Notes under the pieces: model-generated
Seen by the model: only the letters and a program-made list of their open reading frames with translations
The model's database searches: none
What the model was told of the DNA's origin: nothing
Made by a program: the position numbers and the translations under genes
Assembly (NCBI RefSeq): GCF_037935975.1
Contig: NZ_CP149817.1
Span: 2,294,001 to 2,358,000, forward strand
Source: Teredinibacter turnerae
GTDB taxonomy: Bacteria > Pseudomonadota > Gammaproteobacteria > Pseudomonadales > Cellvibrionaceae
Length of the DNA stretch: 64,000 bases
Direction of reading: 5' to 3'
Shown: positions 35,684-45,885 of the stretch, piece after piece
How positions within the stretch are numbered: position 1 is the stretch's first letter
Layout: every line of letters begins with the position of its first letter

Positions 35684-37375
35684 CTAATTCTTTAATGGAC
35701 CACAGATAATGCTGCCGTTTTCCTGGCCTACTTGTACGCGTTGCTGGGTTTTTTCGCTGGTCCAGGTCAAATTGTTAATTTTGACGGTAACGTTGGGATA
35801 GAGCTTCGCGGTTACGCGAACAGTCAGGTTGTCAGTAAGTTTAGCGTGCGGCTTCAGTTTCTCTATTTGCTCGCTCAATTCTTCAATTTTATTGGCCAGG
35901 AGCAGAAGCGTCTGTTCGATTTTGCGCGCTTTATCCAGCGTGGTCTGGCCGACGTTGGTTGGCTTGCCTGTGCGGCGTATTTTATCGAGGATCTGTTGAA
36001 GTTGGGTCTGCTCCCCGGTACGTTTCTCCAGTTGCTGCGTTAGCGCTGTGAGCAGACGATTTGCGTCGGTATCGCATCCGAGTTGTATCATTGTAGGGAC
36101 ATAGGCTTCGCTGCCGAGTACCTTGGCGTTAACGCCAACGTTCGCCAGGCAATGTCCACCGATGATGCAACCCCGGCCACGACTGGTGCCAGCATTGATC
36201 GACCCTTCGGCGGTTACGTCGCACTGCATTAAATATTCAAGAACGTGGACATCACTGCGGCTGGCAATTCGTACGTGTTGAAAAAATTTTGCGGTGATAT
36301 CGCCTTCCGCCTGAAGCACACAATTGTGGTCCTCTGAGAGATCGTCGCCAGTAACTCCGCCACGAATATCTATATTGCCACCAGACTGCACGCGCGCGCG
36401 AAAGACTGCGCCTTTAACCAGTACATCGCCAGAAACCCGCACGTGGTAGCCAGCCTCGATATTTTTGTGCACAACCAGAGAGCCGTCGTAGTCGATATTT
36501 CCGGTGTGGATGTCCACCGCTTTCACAGTCATTACCGGTTCGACGCGAGCGCCCTGGCGAGTAAATACCGGGTGGCCGTCGATTGCTGCCAGTAACACGT
36601 TTTCGTTGGCAGGGTCTACTTCTACACCTTTGAATGGCTTTGCAAACCGAATATCTGTTCCGGCTTTGGGTTTGACCACTTTGCCGGTCACGTCCATGCC
36701 CGGGGTGCCGGGTGTTGCCGGGGTTTTGCGCATAATGGCGACCCCGGCTTTCACTGAGTGAAACTCGTACACCTCATGCTGATCAATGGCTTCTTCCGCG
36801 TCCGCATCATGCTCTACGGCGATTTGCGTGTTTACTAAAGGCTCCAGCTTCGCGTTGGCGCCGTTTATTGGGGGGATGGCGTTGGCAATTATCAGATCTG
36901 CAGCGCCTGCTGCGGAGCAGAGTGCGTCGATTTTTTCGGCGTTGAGTGTCTGCTCTGCCACATGCGCTCGCCGGAGTTCGGCGGCAATCATCTCGCGGGT
37001 AAGTGGCGATCCGCCCCAGGCGGGCTCCATTTGCGCGCGCGCCGTAAGTTTGTCGTGGGCTACGGTAATCTTCAGCTTCGCATCACGTTTTTCACCCAGC
37101 ACATATTTGCCCTGATCCGCTTGCTGTAGCTTGCGTAAAAACTGCTGCAAACTGTTGGTGGGAAAGAAAAACGTGTCGTAGCCCAGTTCGCGCAGGTGCG
37201 TTTTCAGGCCGTGCAGGGTAGGGGGGGATAAGGGCTGTGCCGAACCGAGTCCATCGGGATCTGGGGCTTGAACAGCGTGGGGATTTACAATGCCGAACAG
37301 GCGTCCGCTGCGTTCATCCAGTTGGAACGCGTAGCGTGGGTCGACGGGGGTCAAGTCCTTTATTTCAGTGGTCAC
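35684..37375 (-). CDS. FapA-family (DUF342) protein
   Basis: A 563-residue FapA/DUF342 protein. The hallmark is the right-handed beta-helix segment: IDYDGSLVVHKNIEAGYHVRVSGDVLVKGAV...GNIDIRGGVTG...AEGDITAKFFQHVRIASRSDVHV, then GRGCIIGGHCLANVGVNAKVLGS. A coiled-coil (about 455-515) and a small C-terminal domain follow. In Vibrio a DUF342 protein (FapA) links phosphotransferase signalling to flagellar pole localisation; here the role is unknown. First gene of the FapA-CBS-HDOD group. Confidence 0.88.
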   Translation of the reverse strand: MTTEIKDLTPVDPRYAFQLDERSGRLFGIVNPHAVQAPDPDGLGSAQPLSPPTLHGLKTHLRELGYDTFFFPTNSLQQFLRKLQQADQGKYVLGEKRDAKLKITVAHDKLTARAQMEPAWGGSPLTREMIAAELRRAHVAEQTLNAEKIDALCSAAGAADLIIANAIPPINGANAKLEPLVNTQIAVEHDADAEEAIDQHEVYEFHSVKAGVAIMRKTPATPGTPGMDVTGKVVKPKAGTDIRFAKPFKGVEVDPANENVLLAAIDGHPVFTRQGARVEPVMTVKAVDIHTGNIDYDGSLVVHKNIEAGYHVRVSGDVLVKGAVFRARVQSGGNIDIRGGVTGDDLSEDHNCVLQAEGDITAKFFQHVRIASRSDVHVLEYLMQCDVTAEGSINAGTSRGRGCIIGGHCLANVGVNAKVLGSEAYVPTMIQLGCDTDANRLLTALTQQLEKRTGEQTQLQQILDKIRRTGKPTNVGQTTLDKARKIEQTLLLLANKIEELSEQIEKLKPHAKLTDNLTVRVTAKLYPNVTVKINNLTWTSEKTQQRVQVGQENGSIICGPLKN

Positions 37376-37431
37376 CAGCGGGCTTTCTCAGAAAGTGTTT
37401 ACTCTCTAAGGTATAGCACATTGGCGCGGAT

Positions 37432-37878
37432 TTAGTCGGGGCGAACCTCGAGTTTAGCTCTAATAAACTGGCTATGGCTCACGTAAATCAGCTCTGCGAC
37501 CTTGCGAATGATGTATTCCTCGTATTTGTCGAGTGAGCCATCGGCGTAGGCGATAGACCACATGCCGCGAATAAGCAGGTACTTTTCTTCGTCGGTACAG
37601 AATTCATTAACCAGTTGGGTAAACTGGTAGGTGGACGTGGCGTCTGCCTGTTGTGACTCGGCGAGCGTAATGAGCTTTTCGCATTGCTCGTTGGACAGGT
37701 TGAAGCTCTGGGTGAGCACACGTTTTAGTGTGTTTAATTCGGATCTATCGAGCTTTTGGTCGACAATGGCGACTTCGAGGAGAAGAGCAGCGCACGCAAG
37801 GTTGCGCCGCTGCTCATTGGTTTCGTGTGGGGAGCTTTGCAGCTCACTGCGGAAAAAGTCCTTGATGGCACTTAACAT
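37432..37878 (-). CDS. TerB-family protein
   Basis: A 148-residue soluble helical protein of the TerB (tellurite-resistance B) type. It shows two EF-like acidic turns, VAIVDQKLDRSELNTLKRVL and IAYADGSLDKYEEYIIRKVAELIYVSHSQFIRAK, which bind metal in TerB. Isolated TerB proteins without other ter genes are common and should not be read as tellurite resistance. It lies between tal and the FapA group, same strand. Confidence 0.85.
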   Translation of the reverse strand: MLSAIKDFFRSELQSSPHETNEQRRNLACAALLLEVAIVDQKLDRSELNTLKRVLTQSFNLSNEQCEKLITLAESQQADATSTYQFTQLVNEFCTDEEKYLLIRGMWSIAYADGSLDKYEEYIIRKVAELIYVSHSQFIRAKLEVRPD

Positions 37879-37908
37879 TCTAAAGCTCCCCGAAACAGAC
37901 GGCTTGGA

Positions 37909-38841
37909 TTACGCTTTTGACTTCAGGAAGTTTTCCAGGTTGACCTGGTCAGCAACAAAGCCGCGAATGCCCTGAGACAGCTTCTCTGTTGCCATAGCGT
38001 CTTCGTTGTTGGAGAAACGGAAGGCCGCTTCATCTTCGATCAGCTTGGCAATCGCTTCGCCGCTGTTTTCTGGTGAAAGAACACGTTTCAGCTCGCCAGT
38101 GTCTGCTTCCAGCTCACCCAGCAACTGAGGGCTGATGGTCAGACGGTCACAACCGGCCAGTGCTTCAAGTTCACCGGTGTTGCGGAAGCTCGCGCCCATA
38201 ACCACGGTGTTGTAGCCGTGTTGCTTGTAGTAGTTGTAAATGCGGGTTACTGATACTACGCCTGGATCTTCCATCGGCGCATATTCTTTTTGGTCGGTAT
38301 TGGCTTTGTACCAATCCAGAATACGGCCCACGAAAGGAGAGATCAGGAATGCACCAGCGTCGGCACAGGCCGCAGCCTGGCTGAAGCTGAACAGCAGTGT
38401 CAGGTTACAGTTGATGCCTTCTTTCTCCAGCACTTCTGCAGCCCGAATACCTTCCCAGGTGGAAGCCAACTTGATTAAAACGCGCTCTTTGCTGATACCG
38501 GCTTCTTCGTACAAGCCAATCAAGTGCTTGGCCTTTTCAATGCTCGCATTGGTGTTGAAAGACAGGCGGGCATCAACTTCGGTAGAAACGCGGCCGGGAA
38601 CGATTTTCAAAATCTCACAACCAATTGCGACTGCGATTTTGTCGCAAGCGGCTTCGATTGAATCTGTGCTAGACAGGGCATCTTGTACCAGTGGCGCATA
38701 CTGTTCCATCTGAGCTGCTTTGTAGAGCAGTGACGGGTTGGTGGTGGCGTCCAGAGGCTTGTAGCGGGCGATGGCTTCAATGTCACCGGTATCGGCTACA
38801 ACGTCTGAATATTGCTTCAATTGCTCAAGTTTGTTGGTCAT
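37909..38841 (-). CDS. tal: Transaldolase
   Basis: Moves a dihydroxyacetone unit in the non-oxidative pentose phosphate pathway. From the ATG at 38841, which has GGGGAGA in front, there are 310 residues. Signatures are [12 protein letters not shown], the Schiff-base lysine in [41 protein letters not shown] and [12 protein letters not shown]. The frame is open upstream to 38907, but that part lacks similarity. Class I (TalB-type) enzyme by length. Confidence 0.96.
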   Translation of the reverse strand: MTNKLEQLKQYSDVVADTGDIEAIARYKPLDATTNPSLLYKAAQMEQYAPLVQDALSSTDSIEAACDKIAVAIGCEILKIVPGRVSTEVDARLSFNTNASIEKAKHLIGLYEEAGISKERVLIKLASTWEGIRAAEVLEKEGINCNLTLLFSFSQAAACADAGAFLISPFVGRILDWYKANTDQKEYAPMEDPGVVSVTRIYNYYKQHGYNTVVMGASFRNTGELEALAGCDRLTISPQLLGELEADTGELKRVLSPENSGEAIAKLIEDEAAFRFSNNEDAMATEKLSQGIRGFVADQVNLENFLKSKA

Positions 38842-39076
38842 GATTCTCCCCATAACACATGAGATTTGTGAGGCGCACATTATCCGTGTTGCGCGATAGC
38901 GAAACAACCTGAAAATCTGCGATATTTAGTCATTCTGACTATTAGCTTGATTGCTAGTTCAAAAAGCACACGCTGTGGCTGGTGCGGAATGCTACGCGTG
39001 TGCGTTTAATTGCTCAGCATTCCCCGAGATTATAGTTTGGCCGCCATGACAGGCCGATTGCACACCTCGACTCAGA

Positions 39077-40159
39077 TTAGATCTGGTTGACCCTATCGTT
39101 GCGCCCCATGGCGTCGCGCGCGTCGAGCAGCACATCGGCAGTTGCCCCCGGCTGGTTGGCGCGCTCGGTAATATACCGCCGGAAGGTGCGCGCGCCGTAC
39201 TCGCCTGCATACAGACCGAGGATATGCCGCGACATATGATGCAATCTTTGCCCTGCGGCGATCTGTTCGCGACAATACGCCACGAACTGTTCAAGTGCCT
39301 CATCGCGTGTTATCGGCGGTCTGTTGTCTGAACCATAGAGCTCTACGTCTACACCGGCAAGCAGGTAGGGGTTGTGGTAAGCCTCGCGACCAATCATTAC
39401 CCCGTCTAACTGGCTCAGCAGCGCGCAACATTGGCTGAGTGTGGTGATTCCACCATTTATGACGATATCCAGCGCAGTATGTTCCTGTTTCAGCTGCACA
39501 ACCCGTTCATAATTTAGCGGGGGGATGTCGCGGTTTTCTTTCGGGCTCAAGCCCTTTAGCCAGGCTTTGCGCGCATGAACGATAAATCGTTCGCAGCCCG
39601 CTTCAGAAACAACTTTAACAAAACGTTGCAAATCGTTGTATTCGTCCTGATCGTCAACACCAATTCGGTGTTTAACGGTTACCGGGATATCGCATTCTGC
39701 CTGCATCGCACTTACGCACTGTGCCACCAGTTCCGGCTCCGTCATTAAAACCGCGCCGATCTTGCCCTCTTGTACACGGTCGCTCGGGCAGCCGCAGTTC
39801 AGGTTGACTTCGTCGTAACCCCACTGCTGGGCCATAGCCGCGCAACGCGCCAACTCATCCGGGTTGCTGCCGCCTAATTGCAGCGCCAGCGGGTGTTCTT
39901 CGCTGTTAAATTTTAGAAAGCGCTCGACATCACTGTTATTCAGCAGTGCGCCGGTGGTCACCATCTCAGTGTACAGCAGCGCGTTCTTTGTTAGCAGGCG
40001 CCAGAAATAGCGGCAATGACGGTCTGACCACTCCATCATAGGGGCGATGGAAAAGCGAAAGCTCGGGTAGGTGTGTGTGGGTGCAATCGTCACAGAATTT
40101 TGTATACAACGGGAAACAGTGGGCCGCGCATTCTCTACTATAGTCGGTAGTGGTAGCAA
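39077..40159 (-). CDS. dusA: tRNA-dihydrouridine synthase DusA
   Basis: FMN enzyme that reduces U20/U20a in the tRNA D-loop. The family start is FSIAPMMEWSDRHCRYFWRLL; the catalytic cysteine is in NLNCGCPSDRVQ; the FMN-binding GGITT and GVMIGREAYHNP follow. GLSPKENRDIPPL and the C-terminal HMSRHILGLYAGEYGARTFRR are DusA-specific. 360 residues from the first ATG; about 30 residues precede the conserved start, so a GTG at 40093 (338 residues) is also possible. Confidence 0.93.
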   Translation of the reverse strand: MLPLPTIVENARPTVSRCIQNSVTIAPTHTYPSFRFSIAPMMEWSDRHCRYFWRLLTKNALLYTEMVTTGALLNNSDVERFLKFNSEEHPLALQLGGSNPDELARCAAMAQQWGYDEVNLNCGCPSDRVQEGKIGAVLMTEPELVAQCVSAMQAECDIPVTVKHRIGVDDQDEYNDLQRFVKVVSEAGCERFIVHARKAWLKGLSPKENRDIPPLNYERVVQLKQEHTALDIVINGGITTLSQCCALLSQLDGVMIGREAYHNPYLLAGVDVELYGSDNRPPITRDEALEQFVAYCREQIAAGQRLHHMSRHILGLYAGEYGARTFRRYITERANQPGATADVLLDARDAMGRNDRVNQI

Positions 40160-40478
40160 GTCAGTAGTAGCAAGTCGCGCGACTACTTCCGTAGATTGAC
40201 CCCCTAGAAAGATTTAACCATCGGGCTGAACGGATTGATGCAATGCGTGTCGATATCACTGTAGCGACCTGATTTGGTGCGTTGCGTTGAACGTCCAGCG
40301 ACCTAGCAGCAGAATTGTCACGCAGTTGCGGGCGCCATTGACCCAGTTCAATGTATTTGAAGTTCAATTGATACAAGCTATTAGCGCACCAATGATAGAT
40401 TAATTATATAAAAATTCCGGTAGTGGTAGTATTTGCCTATCCCCTGGAGTTTTCCTAATTGTTGAAGGAGTCTTGGTT
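40160..40478. other. Intergenic region upstream of dps
   Basis: Divergent promoter region of dusA and dps. It ends with a good ribosome-binding site (GAAGGAG, 40464-40470) for dps and an AT-rich stretch with TATAAA around 40407. No credible gene is present. Confidence 0.4.
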
Positions 40479-40946
40479 ATGAGTCAGATTGATATTGGTA
40501 TTTCCACCGAAAACCGCGAACAAATTGCTGAAGGCTTGAAGAAGCTGCTCGCGGATTCTTACACGCTTTACCTTCAGACCCACAACTTCCACTGGAATGT
40601 GACTGGCCCGCAGTTCCGCGAGCTGCATTTAATGTTTGAAGAGCACTACACCGAGCTTGCGGTAGCGGTTGATGATATTGCTGAGCGCATTCGCACCCTG
40701 GATGTTGCCGCGCCAGGCACATACAAAACGTTTGCCGAATTGTCGTCAATCGATGAAGTGGAAGGCGTACCTACAGCAGGCGATATGGTTGATATTCTTA
40801 CGCGCGGCCATGAGCAGGTCGTGAAGACTTGCCGTGAAACTCTGGCTATTGCCCAGGAATCGGCTGACGAATCTACCGCATCTCTGGTTTCCGATCGCAT
40901 GCGCATACACGAGAAAACCGCTTGGATGCTGCGCGCTACACGTTAA
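40479..40946 (+). CDS. dps: Dps-family ferritin-like protein
   Basis: DNA-protection/iron-storage protein of the Dps family, 155 residues from the ATG at 40479. The ferroxidase-site pattern is [39 protein letters not shown] (residues about 33-71), with conserved His, Asp and Glu. It lacks the long Lys-rich N-terminal tail of E. coli Dps, so direct DNA binding is uncertain; it is closest to the 'Dps/neutrophil-activating-like' group. Single gene, likely induced by oxidative stress or starvation. Confidence 0.92.
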   Translation: MSQIDIGISTENREQIAEGLKKLLADSYTLYLQTHNFHWNVTGPQFRELHLMFEEHYTELAVAVDDIAERIRTLDVAAPGTYKTFAELSSIDEVEGVPTAGDMVDILTRGHEQVVKTCRETLAIAQESADESTASLVSDRMRIHEKTAWMLRATR

Positions 40947-41034
40947 TCCCTCGAAGAACCTGCTAATATAGCGGCTTTGAAATTGTAGAACCCGCCGCCA
41001 ATAGGCGTGGTGATTCGGGAAAGATGTTAACGCG

Positions 41035-41913
41035 ATGATCCCCAGCGAAAAAAAATCGCTGGTTTATGCACTCTTGGCGGTACTCTGTTGGTCGACTGTT
41101 GCAACAGCTTTTAAGCTGGCGCTCGATCAGCAGAGCCGTTTCCAGTTATTAATCTCAGCTAATTTGGTCTCGGTTTTTGTGCTGGCCGCAGTTCTTGCTG
41201 CCCAACAAAAGCTAATACCCGCGCTTACCCAGTGGCGCTCCTGGCGAACCGCGTGCGCCAGCGCTGCCATTAACCCTGCGATTTATTATCTAATCCTGTT
41301 TCAGGCCTATGAACTGCTGCCAGCCCAAGTGGCGCAGCCCATCAACTACACCTGGGCGATAACCCTTAGCCTCGGCGCGCTGGTTGTATTGCGCCAACAT
41401 CTGGTGTGGCGGGATCTGCTCGGAATACTCCTGGGCTACGCCGGTGTGGTGGTCATTTCGGTCGCGGGCTGGCAGGCGGGGTTAAATGTTCCGCTCTTTG
41501 GCGTCGGCCTCGCGCTATTAAGTACGCTCTTGTGGGCCGGCTATTGGCTGTTGAACGCGCGAGACTCCCGCGAGCCGGTACAAGGGCTGCTGCAGAATTT
41601 CCTGCTGGCGCTACCGCTGACCGGTGTCGCCTGGTGGATTTTTGATGGTCACTGGGTCGCAGAGCGCCGCGCGCTTCTGTCTGCGGCTTATGTCGGCGTG
41701 TTTGAGATGGGTATTGCGTTTCTTTTTTGGCTTTTGGCGCTTAAACATGCCAAGCGGGCAAGTTCGGTCGCCGGCTTGATTTTTATATCCCCGTTTTTAT
41801 CACTATTTTTTATTCATACCGTGTTGGGCGAACCTGTTGGCTGGCTCACCATTGGTGGGCTTGGCCTGCTAGTCTTGGGGCTATTACTTAAACAATCCAC
41901 TTCCAAACTTTAA
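41035..41913 (+). CDS. EamA/DMT-family transporter
   Basis: Ten-helix drug/metabolite transporter family member, 292 residues, in two EamA halves: ALLAVLCWSTVATAFKLAL at the start and a second beginning near ALLSTLLWAGYWLLNAR. The paired PINYTWAITLSLGALVVLRQ and GLIFISPFLSLFFIHTVLGEP helices are typical. Likely an exporter of amino acids or metabolites; the substrate is unknown. It is 13 bp before the marC-type gene and likely co-transcribed. Confidence 0.88.
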   Translation: MIPSEKKSLVYALLAVLCWSTVATAFKLALDQQSRFQLLISANLVSVFVLAAVLAAQQKLIPALTQWRSWRTACASAAINPAIYYLILFQAYELLPAQVAQPINYTWAITLSLGALVVLRQHLVWRDLLGILLGYAGVVVISVAGWQAGLNVPLFGVGLALLSTLLWAGYWLLNARDSREPVQGLLQNFLLALPLTGVAWWIFDGHWVAERRALLSAAYVGVFEMGIAFLFWLLALKHAKRASSVAGLIFISPFLSLFFIHTVLGEPVGWLTIGGLGLLVLGLLLKQSTSKL

Positions 41914-41926
41914 AGATTTTGTTTCA

Positions 41927-42610
41927 ATGGAATATTTTATCGTCGCATTTATGACCTTCTTCGCCACCATCGGGCCATTGGATGTTGCTGCTGTGTTTGC
42001 AGCCCTGACTGCCCGCTACAAGCCGCGCGAGGCGCGCAAAATGGCAGTGAAGGGCATCCTTATTTCTATCAGCATCTTATTGTTGTTTGCGCTCTCGGGT
42101 GAATGGCTGCTGTCGCAGCTGGGGATTTCACTCGCAGCTCTGCGCGCTGGTGGTGGTATTTTGTTGTTGCTGATTGGTATCGACATGGTGTTCGCCCGCA
42201 CATCCGGTGGTACCTCCACCACGGCCGACGAAGAAGAAGAAGCGATTACCCGGGAGGATATTTCCGTATTCCCGCTGGCCACACCGCTTATTGCAGGGCC
42301 GGGTTCAATGGGGGCATCCATTCTGTTGATGGCAAATGCAGATGGGCATCCGTGGCAGCAGGGTGCAGTGTTGTTGGCGCTAGCGGCGATACTGTTGCTT
42401 ACACTGGTGATGTTGCTGGCTGCGGCGCAGATTCAGCGCATTCTCGGGGTTACCGGTATGCACGTGATTACCCGCGTATTCGGCGTGCTGTTAACAGCGC
42501 TGGCGGTGCAGTTTATTTTTGATGGGGTTGTTTCGAGTGGCGTGTTTTCTGGCAAAGCAGCAACGGAAACCGCAGAAATGGTGATACCTTTGCCGCATCA
42601 GTCAGGATAA
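41927..42610 (+). CDS. MarC-family integral membrane protein
   Basis: A 227-residue protein with about six membrane helices. It follows the MarC/UPF0056 pattern: FATIGPLDVAAVFAALTARY at the start, LRAGGGILLLLIGIDMVF in the middle, FPLATPLIAGPGSMGASILL and RVFGVLLTALAVQFIFDGV at the end. The family has no established transport substrate; older links to multidrug resistance were not upheld. It follows the EamA gene closely and precedes a terminator. Confidence 0.9.
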   Translation: MEYFIVAFMTFFATIGPLDVAAVFAALTARYKPREARKMAVKGILISISILLLFALSGEWLLSQLGISLAALRAGGGILLLLIGIDMVFARTSGGTSTTADEEEEAITREDISVFPLATPLIAGPGSMGASILLMANADGHPWQQGAVLLALAAILLLTLVMLLAAAQIQRILGVTGMHVITRVFGVLLTALAVQFIFDGVVSSGVFSGKAATETAEMVIPLPHQSG

Positions 42611-42712
42611 ATATTTTTAATATTCCTGGAACTTAACCTGGGGGAGTGGCTCCAAGTTACCGTAAGCAATGTGTTTTACTTCCTTAACTCCCCGAATTTT
42701 ACTTCTTCGATC

Positions 42713-42743
42713 GCGGTGCTCCTTGGAGTCACCGCTTTTTTTT
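42713..42743. terminator. Rho-independent terminator after marC-type gene
   Basis: GCGGTG pairs with CACCGC, with an inner TCC/GGA pairing, followed by eight T residues. It stops the EamA-MarC transcript and lies just before the convergent nitroreductase stop codon. Confidence 0.88.
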
Positions 42744-42748
42744 GTCTG

Positions 42749-43327
42749 TTAGTCGGCTTCTTTTAAGTAGCGAATGCGGGAATCCAAGTCTGGGCGGGGG
42801 CGTTCCGTTGGCGCGTTCTTGGCGGTGCCGATATAAATATAGCCCGCGATCGACTCAGCTTTGGTGAGCCCCAGCTTCTTGTTGAATTTTTTATCGTAGG
42901 CGTACCACTCAGTGAGCCACTGGGAGGCGAAGCCCATGGCGGTTGCGGCCAAAAGCATGTTTTGACAGACGGCTCCGGCGGTTAACACCTGTTCCTGCTC
43001 AGGTACTTTTTCGTTTACGACCGGCGAGCACACCACCGCGATAACCAGTGGCGCTCGCGTGAAGCGGTTGCGCTCAAACCCCAGCAGCTTCGAACTGGCG
43101 TCGGGGTTGCGTTTGGCAAACACCTTGGCCAGTTGCTCACCGTAGCTCGCGCGGGCATCACCGCGAAACACGATAAAACGCCAGGGGCCAAGCTTCTTGT
43201 GGTCCGGTACGCGGTGCGCGCAGCGCAATAAGGTTTCCAGTTGCTCGTCGCTGGGCCCGGGCTCGGTCATTTCGGCGGCAGTTACCGAACGGCGAGTAAG
43301 CAGAAGATTAATAAAGTCGTTATTCAT
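42749..43327 (-). CDS. Nitroreductase family protein (YdjA-like)
   Basis: FMN-dependent nitroreductase-fold protein of 192 residues from the ATG at 43327. FINLLLTRRSVTAAEMTEPGP and RVPDHKKLGPWRFIVFRGDAR match the compact YdjA-type branch; the FMN-binding end is IAGYIYIGTAKNAPTERPRPDL. In-frame codons extend to 43402 but lack similarity. Natural substrate unknown. Confidence 0.9.
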   Translation of the reverse strand: MNNDFINLLLTRRSVTAAEMTEPGPSDEQLETLLRCAHRVPDHKKLGPWRFIVFRGDARASYGEQLAKVFAKRNPDASSKLLGFERNRFTRAPLVIAVVCSPVVNEKVPEQEQVLTAGAVCQNMLLAATAMGFASQWLTEWYAYDKKFNKKLGLTKAESIAGYIYIGTAKNAPTERPRPDLDSRIRYLKEAD

Positions 43328-43584
43328 AGCTCGATCCGAATACATCCGTGAGGCTAAAGATGGGTCGTGGAAGGCGAAATCGCATTCTACCAAAAAGGGC
43401 ACCGAAATTGAGCACTCGTCGACAGCTTGTTAAACGATTGTCTGGCTCACTGCCGGAAGCCCCGTTTGTACGGGGCGTTGCGGCTACATCAATTAATGAA
43501 CGCGCGTACTTTTTCAGCGATTTACCCTGATTTCGTCTGGGGAGTATAATTGTCCCCCTTTTTTATCAGCCATTAGAGAGTCGT

Positions 43585-45087
43585 ATGACTGTAAGAACCC
43601 GAATTGCACCATCACCCACCGGCGACCCGCACGTAGGTACGGCCTACATTGCACTGTTCAACCTATGTTTTGCGCGCAAGCACAACGGCAAATTTGTGTT
43701 GCGAATTGAAGATACTGACCAGACGCGCTCCACCCCGGAGTCTGAGCAGGCAATTCTTGACTCTCTGCGCTGGTTGGGTCTGGATTGGGACGAAGGCCCG
43801 GACGTTGGTGGCGAATTTGGCCCTTACCGGCAGAGTGAACGCAAGGATATTTACGGGCAGTATGTCGATGAGCTGTTGGCAAAGGGGCTCGCGTTTAAAT
43901 GTTACCGAACCACGGAAGAGCTGGACGCGCTACGTGCAGAACGCAAAGAGGCGGGTATCCATAGTGCACTCAAACCATCGGATCTGCGCCTGAGCGAAGA
44001 CGAGCAAAATGCGCGCGAAGCACAGGGTATGCCCTATGTTGTGCGTATGGTGGTTCCAGAAGAAGCGGGCACCTGCGCTGTGAACGACATGCTGCGCGGT
44101 ACCATGGACCTGGACTGGAGCCTGGTTGACGCTCAGATATTGCTAAAGTCCGACGGTATGCCCACCTATCACCTGGCCAACGTGGTGGACGATCACCTGA
44201 TGGGTATTACCCACGTTATTCGCGGCGAAGAGTGGATTAACTCCGCCCCCAAACATCAGCTTTTATATGAATACTTTGGCTGGGATATGCCCGTGCTTTG
44301 CCACTTGCCGCTATTGCGCAACCCGGATAAAACCAAGCTGAGCAAGCGTAAAAACCCAACCAGTATTTTGTATTACAAGCGCATGGGCTTTTTAGCTGAA
44401 GCCCTGTTGAATTACCTGGGCCGTATGGGTTGGTCCATGCCTGATGAGCGCGAAAAGTTCAGTCTGAACGATATGCTGGAGCAATTCGACATTTCCCGTG
44501 TTTCCCTTGGCGGGCCAATTTTCGATGTGGCCAAGCTCAAATGGCTCAACGGCCTGTGGATTCGCGAAGATCACGACGACGCCCAACTGGCACAGCGCCT
44601 GACTCAATGGCTGCTAAATGAAGAAAACCTGCTGGCGGTTATTCCGCACGTTAAACAACGTATGGAAACCCTGAGCGATTTTGCACCGCTGGTGAGCTTT
44701 TTAGCGAGTGGCCAATTGCCGTTGAACGAAGACAGCTTCAGCCCTAACAAACTCGATCTGGAGACTCAGAAAAAGGTACTTCAGTTTGCTTTGTGGCGAA
44801 TGGAAGCACTGCGCGCCTGGGAGCGAGACACCATCTTCGCCGAGCTTAAATCCCTCGCGGATGGCCTGAGTATAAAAATGAAGGATTTCCTCGCGCCGGT
44901 GTTTATCGCCGTTTCTGGCTCTACTGCGAGTTTCTCGGTCATGGATGCGATGGTACTGCTTGGGCCGGATATGAGCCGCGCGCGTTTGCGTGAGGCCGTT
45001 GATGTGCTTGGGGGTGCGGGTAAAAAAGTGCTGAAGCGCTACGAGAAGGAATATGCGGAGTTGAGTGCCGAACCTAAAGTAGAGTAG
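43585..45087 (+). CDS. gltX: Glutamyl-tRNA synthetase
   Basis: Class I aminoacyl-tRNA synthetase charging tRNA-Glu, 500 residues. The HIGH-type motif is [19 protein letters not shown] and the KMSKS-type motif is [31 protein letters not shown] and [20 protein letters not shown] are GltX-specific. The C-terminal anticodon-binding helical domain follows. Standard length, no anomalies. Confidence 0.97.
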   Translation: MTVRTRIAPSPTGDPHVGTAYIALFNLCFARKHNGKFVLRIEDTDQTRSTPESEQAILDSLRWLGLDWDEGPDVGGEFGPYRQSERKDIYGQYVDELLAKGLAFKCYRTTEELDALRAERKEAGIHSALKPSDLRLSEDEQNAREAQGMPYVVRMVVPEEAGTCAVNDMLRGTMDLDWSLVDAQILLKSDGMPTYHLANVVDDHLMGITHVIRGEEWINSAPKHQLLYEYFGWDMPVLCHLPLLRNPDKTKLSKRKNPTSILYYKRMGFLAEALLNYLGRMGWSMPDEREKFSLNDMLEQFDISRVSLGGPIFDVAKLKWLNGLWIREDHDDAQLAQRLTQWLLNEENLLAVIPHVKQRMETLSDFAPLVSFLASGQLPLNEDSFSPNKLDLETQKKVLQFALWRMEALRAWERDTIFAELKSLADGLSIKMKDFLAPVFIAVSGSTASFSVMDAMVLLGPDMSRARLREAVDVLGGAGKKVLKRYEKEYAELSAEPKVE

Positions 45088-45205
45088 GGGCGGGCGCCAA
45101 TTGAGGGCTTTGCACTCAAGTACAACGCCCTGTTTAAAACGAGGAGGCCATCCCGGGCCTCCCTGGGTTTCAGCCGACTTATCCCTCGGCTGTATCCCGT
45201 GCTTT

Positions 45206-45559
45206 TCAGGCGACTTTGGCGCCGCGATACACCTTTTTCTGCCTGGCTAAACGCTCCTGAACCGCCTTCTCAAAGGTGCTGATGTCACCGACGCCTGGAA
45301 TAGGCTGCAGCGCCCACAAATCCAGATTAATCTCCAACAACGCACGCTTCTGCTCTTTGTTCAGTTGCTCGCGGAACAGCTCAAGTTGCTGACGAACCTT
45401 CGGCTGGCGGCTGGCCATCGCAAACTTGATCAGCCGTAGCTTTTCGCGCAACCCCTGAAATACGCGAAAACGCTTGTGATCGTGCAATTCAACAACCATT
45501 GCCAAGCGAACCAATGCGTTTTCTGCGCGCTCTGTAAATACAATATGTTCAATCAGCAT
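45206..45559 (-). CDS. Conserved-looking small protein, unknown function
   Basis: A 117-residue protein from the ATG at 45559, which has a good GGGAGA site in front. It is basic and helical: LIEHIVFTERAENALVRLAMVVELHDHKRFRVFQ, then a Gln/Glu/Arg-rich stretch and LDLWALQPIPGVGDISTFEKAVQERLARQKKVYRGAKVA. No signal peptide or membrane segment. I cannot name the family. The frame continues upstream to 45682, but the good ribosome-binding site decides the start. Confidence 0.7.
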   Translation of the reverse strand: MLIEHIVFTERAENALVRLAMVVELHDHKRFRVFQGLREKLRLIKFAMASRQPKVRQQLELFREQLNKEQKRALLEINLDLWALQPIPGVGDISTFEKAVQERLARQKKVYRGAKVA

Positions 45560-45711
45560 ACAAATCTCCCAACATCCCTGTGTACGTGTAAAGTCGTTCA
45601 AATAGTGGTGCGCCGTGCAAGGCGCCAGACCACCTCGATTGAGAGAAAGTATGCTAAAACAACATCCAGCGCTCCACGCCAAAGTAGCGGGCTAAAAAGT
45701 GAATATTCCTG

Positions 45712-45739
45712 TTGACACAATATAAAACCTTGATAGAAT
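45712..45739 (+). promoter_or_regulatory. Sigma-70 promoter of tRNA-Ala
   Basis: A perfect -35 box TTGACA (45712-45717) and a -10 box TAGAAT (45734-45739) are separated by 16 bp and followed by a GC-rich discriminator (GCGCAGCC), the arrangement typical of stable-RNA promoters under stringent control. Confidence 0.88.
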
Positions 45740-45803
45740 GCGCAGCCTTGTCGCCAAGCACTCAACCCGCAGGGTGTGATTACTAAAAAAAGCGAAGTAT
45801 TAC

Positions 45804-45879
45804 GGGGCCTTAGCTCAGCTGGGAGAGCGCAACACTGGCAGTGTTGAGGTCAGCGGTTCGATCCCGCTAGGCTCCACCA
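45804..45879 (+). tRNA. tRNA-Ala (anticodon GGC)
   Basis: All parts of a 76-base tRNA can be folded: acceptor GGGGCCT/AGGCTCC with the alanine identity pair G3:U70, D arm GCTC-AGCTGGGA-GAGC, anticodon arm CAACA-CTGGCAG-TGTTG with GGC at positions 34-36, variable loop AGGTC, T arm AGCGG-TTCGATC-CCGCT, and encoded ACCA. A strong promoter precedes it and a terminator follows it. It is the evident parent of the degenerate units downstream. Confidence 0.97.
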
Positions 45880-45885
45880 AAACGG

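Noticed and set aside
37432-37878. Tellurite-resistance function for the TerB-like protein
   Set aside because: No other ter genes are present; isolated TerB domains do not imply tellurite resistance.
45804-45879. Integrated-element attachment site at tRNA-Ala
   Set aside because: The repeats downstream include tRNA 3' halves, but there is no integrase and the copies are internally modified, so they are not simple att duplications.
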